A DNA stretch of 64,000 bases, taken from Rhynchopus sp. YZ270_cl-10 (Eukaryota; Euglenozoa; Diplonemea; Diplonemida; Diplonemidae). Location of the stretch: assembly GCA_964035575.1 (NCBI GenBank), contig OZ037866.1, positions 1,302,001 through 1,366,000 of the forward strand. Direction: 5' to 3'. The translations under genes were made by a program, and so were the position numbers. The notes under the pieces were generated by a model. The model was not told the origin of the DNA, did no database searches, and saw nothing but the letters and a program-made list of their open reading frames with translations. Of this stretch, positions 61,501-64,000 are shown piece after piece (position 1 is the first letter of the stretch; the number at the start of each line of letters is the position of its first letter).

Positions 61501-63597
61501 CAGTGTTTCCCAGCATCTCACCTAACTCTGAAAATAGGTGAGATTTTGCGGTTTTGCGGGTTTTTGTATAGGTGTGGCGAGCCCGGGCGCGCTTCGCGCG
61601 CCCGGGTCCCCACCTTACCTCAAGTTGGGGGCCTCCGGCGGAATATGAGAATTTCTCGGAGTTCGGCACTTCATTGATATTTGCACCAGGCACACGTGGT
61701 ACACGAATTATCAGTAACCTCAGTACATTTACAAAATAAACGGCAGTCATGGCAGGCATAGCACCCAAGCGAAGCCACGGTACGCAACATTTCTAAAAAT
61801 TGTTGACATAAATGTCACTGTCGTTGGAAGATTGGGGGGTCAGCTTGTTTTTGTGCCCAAAATTTCTCAGCACTGCTGACCAGGGACATTGGGAACATAG
61901 GGATTTTTGCGGAGCAAAAAAAAAATCAAACAAATGGCGCCGCAGGCGAAAAAAAATTAGGGTACTATACATAGCGCTCTAATTAGACTCCAACTAGATA
62001 ATTAGAGTCGGCAGTTAGAGTATAATTAGAGTCTTTAAAACTCTAACTGAACTCTAATACTCTAACTGGACTCTAATTAGACTCTAATTAGAGTCTTATA
62101 ATAGGGTCAATAAGAGGGGCACATCAACCAATGCTATAGCCATAAACCCAGGGAGCATAGCCAGTGCAAGAAATTCGATTTTGTAATCCAGAACGTCTGT
62201 TTTCTGCTTGCAGAGGACTAGATACAAGAAAATATTGTTTGTTCCCCCAGAAAACCAGTGCACAATTCACACTGGTCTTGTTGCCTTTTTAGCACAGGAA
62301 TTTTGGCCCAGGGCATGATCACTTGAAGCATGGCACTTTAGTGTGCATGGGGTAGGGTGTTGTTTGTTATGAATTCTCTTTGTTATAACATCTAAGTCAA
62401 TCGCGGGTGGTGGTTTAGCGCGAGGCTTGGATCTCTCCTGGGTTCATAAGTAGTTATTTCTGCGGATGAAATGAACGTATACTCATAGATTTCCCGTCGA
62501 CACAACCTTTGATACTGGGATTATCCCCTTCGACCCCTTAGTGGTAGTTAAACTCGATTGACATTTACATTCCTAGAGATGAAAGAACAAGACAACACTT
62601 CTGTACCCGCGCATCAAAATTGTGGAAAACTTTGCACCCCAAACACCCTCAACAACGCCCGCCAAAAGGCGCCCCTTGTTTCTGGGAGTTGGTTCTCATG
62701 TTTGTTACCTGCACAGCAGGAATTCCTCTGAGTCCAACGCTGTTTGGCCTGTCTGCGGCATTGCACCCGAAGGTGCACGAAGAGTTTTTGCGGTGTCGCA
62801 TTCCCTCATGTGTGGGTCACTCACACTTGAGGGCATGTGCCACTGCGGGTCCGGGTACCCATAGCTGAGAATAAGCCGGGTCCCGAGTCCCGGGTACTAG
62901 GTACAGTAGGACTTGGACTAGGCCCCCACCCTCCCGCGACCGGGTCCCCGACCCGCTTTCAGGCGGACCCACAGCGCCTTCACATAGTTGTGTCCCAGTC
63001 CGGCTGAGAATAACCGGGTCCCGGGTCCCCAAGTCTTATTCTCAGCTATGTGGGCACCTGGACACCTGGGTCCTACAGAGGAACCTTAGGGGAACCGGTT
63101 CCTTAAGGCGTTTGCACCTACAAGAAGCCTGTTGTTTTACTCTAATTAGACTATAATTAGAGTGTAGTTAGAGTCTAATTATGCTCTAACTGCGCTCTAA
63201 TTATAGTCTAATTGAAGAAAAGCGACTCTAATTATACTCTAACTGGACTCTAACTGACTTGACCCAAAATCCCAGACTCTAATTATACCCTAACACTCTA
63301 ATTGGAGCGCTATGTATAGGGTACAGTGTAAAAATCTATCTTTTTACAGCACATAGTCACACACCTAACCCATTTTTGCGGAGCAAAAAAGGGAAAATGG
63401 CGCCGCAGGCAAAAAAAAATTGAGGTACAGCCTGGATGGTGCGGTCAGCAACCCAGTTCCCCATGGTACTCACGTGGTTCAACCATGATTTTTTTTTTTT
63501 TTTTTTTTTCCTGCAGGTGAGATTTCTCACCTCACTTTTTTTTTTTTTTTTTTTTTGTGAGATTTCTCACCCCAAAATCTCACCGTGGGAAACACTG
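61501..63597. mobile_element. hAT-type element with 8-bp duplication, hosting a nested insertion
   Basis: Ends CAGTGTTTCCCAGC and GTGGGAAACACTG; ACGTGGCA flanks both sides (61493-61500 and 63598-63605). Subterminal TCTCACC/GGTGAGA units and a CGGGCGCGCTTCGCGCGCCC hairpin-type block (61575-61607), also seen at 48880 in the other hAT element, suggest the two are related. No transposase remains. Inside is a GGCGCCGCAGGC repeat, itself split by copy 3 of the ACTCTAATTAGA element: three levels of nesting. Confidence 0.85.
61974..63314. mobile_element. ACTCTAATTAGA-ended element, copy 3
   Basis: Inverted ends TATACATAGCGCTC and GAGCGCTATGTATA and a 6-bp duplication GGGTAC on both sides. The uninterrupted target (AGGGTACGGTGTAAA at 50143) confirms the insertion point. 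Sequence closely follows copy 2 with many single-base and small length differences, so the copies are not very recent. No transposase. Confidence 0.85.
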
Positions 63598-63605
63598 ACG
63601 TGGCA

Positions 63606-64000
63606 ACAGAGAGTCTGGCACTCTCTAATATTCACGTAGACTCCCGCTCAGTAGGGTGGTGTCCACCGTGTACGCGAGGCTTTGGGCCATATTTTTTTAA
63701 AAAAAAGTTGTTTGAATTTCAGGCTGCATTTGGTTTTGTTTTTATAGTTGTGAAGTTGGATGGAGGGGGAAAAAAAACTTAGTGCATCGCATCCTTTCAG
63801 AATCCTTCTAAAAAAAAATCACACAAGAGTGTTTCTTCTTTTGGCGAAAATCAAAATCAAAAAAAAAAAAACGAAATGGAACGGGTCGGGGTGGGGGGGG
63901 GTAAAAAAAAACAAACAAAACAAAAAAAACACAAAAAAACGGAATAACGGAACACAAATCACACACCAAATTTTTTAAATCATTCATCTCCCCCTCCCTC
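63606..64000. other. AT-rich end of window
   Basis: No gene or clear repeat; A-runs and T-runs dominate. Confidence 0.4.

Noticed and set aside
32316-63597. Retroelements (LTR, LINE) or capsid-bearing elements among the repeats
   Set aside because: No paired long terminal repeats, reverse-transcriptase motif or capsid-like frame was seen; every bounded element has inverted ends.

Overview
The window looks like the nuclear genome of a repeat-rich, free-living protist. GC-rich, almost intron-free genes sit in AT-rich DNA full of short repeats. All confident host genes lie on the plus strand. Each tends to be preceded by a pyrimidine-rich tract and a nearby AG, as expected where mRNA 5' ends are made by trans-splicing. 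Together with a transmembrane adenylate cyclase of the kinetoplastid architecture and an amastin/claudin-like four-pass membrane protein, this suggests a euglenozoan, perhaps a diplonemid. That is an inference: I saw no spliced-leader gene, rRNA or convincing tRNA.

The first 43 kb hold the genes: a receptor-type adenylate cyclase with a LamG-like ectodomain and a decayed second cyclase domain (to 3972); four tandem secreted proteins of one TIM-barrel glycoside-hydrolase-like family (7203-19927); a 1620-residue secreted cysteine-rich protein (22159-27021); a kelch/coiled-coil protein (29162-30676); a four-pass membrane protein (30933-31553); an ankyrin-repeat protein (36555-37112); and a glutamine-rich protein whose reading frame appears to be split by one conventional intron (40493-42890). 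The hydrolase copies are mosaics of near-identical blocks, which points to recent duplication and gene conversion. A secreted hydrolase set, a large secreted protein and a surface cyclase fit a phagotroph or osmotroph that digests polymers outside the cell and senses its surroundings, but nothing here proves a shared pathway.

From 31.5 kb on, and especially after 43 kb, the DNA is a nested patchwork of DNA transposons and foldback elements. Several can be bounded to the base by terminal inverted repeats and target-site duplications: a Mutator-like element with a 9-bp duplication and a decayed transposase (37739-39933); two hAT elements with 8-bp duplications (48778-50544, which keeps a transposase C-terminus, and 61501-63597); a 3.2-kb element with GTCCGCC-rich ends (32316-35510) carrying a palindromic insertion; three copies of an element with ACTCTAATTAGA-rich ends; a nearly perfect 1.2-kb palindrome (44716-45908); and a 33-copy 8-bp minisatellite (58717-58980). 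Several unrelated 40-70 bp modules recur in the intergenic DNA and are the least explained signal. I saw no reverse transcriptase, LTR pair or capsid gene, and no CRISPR array.
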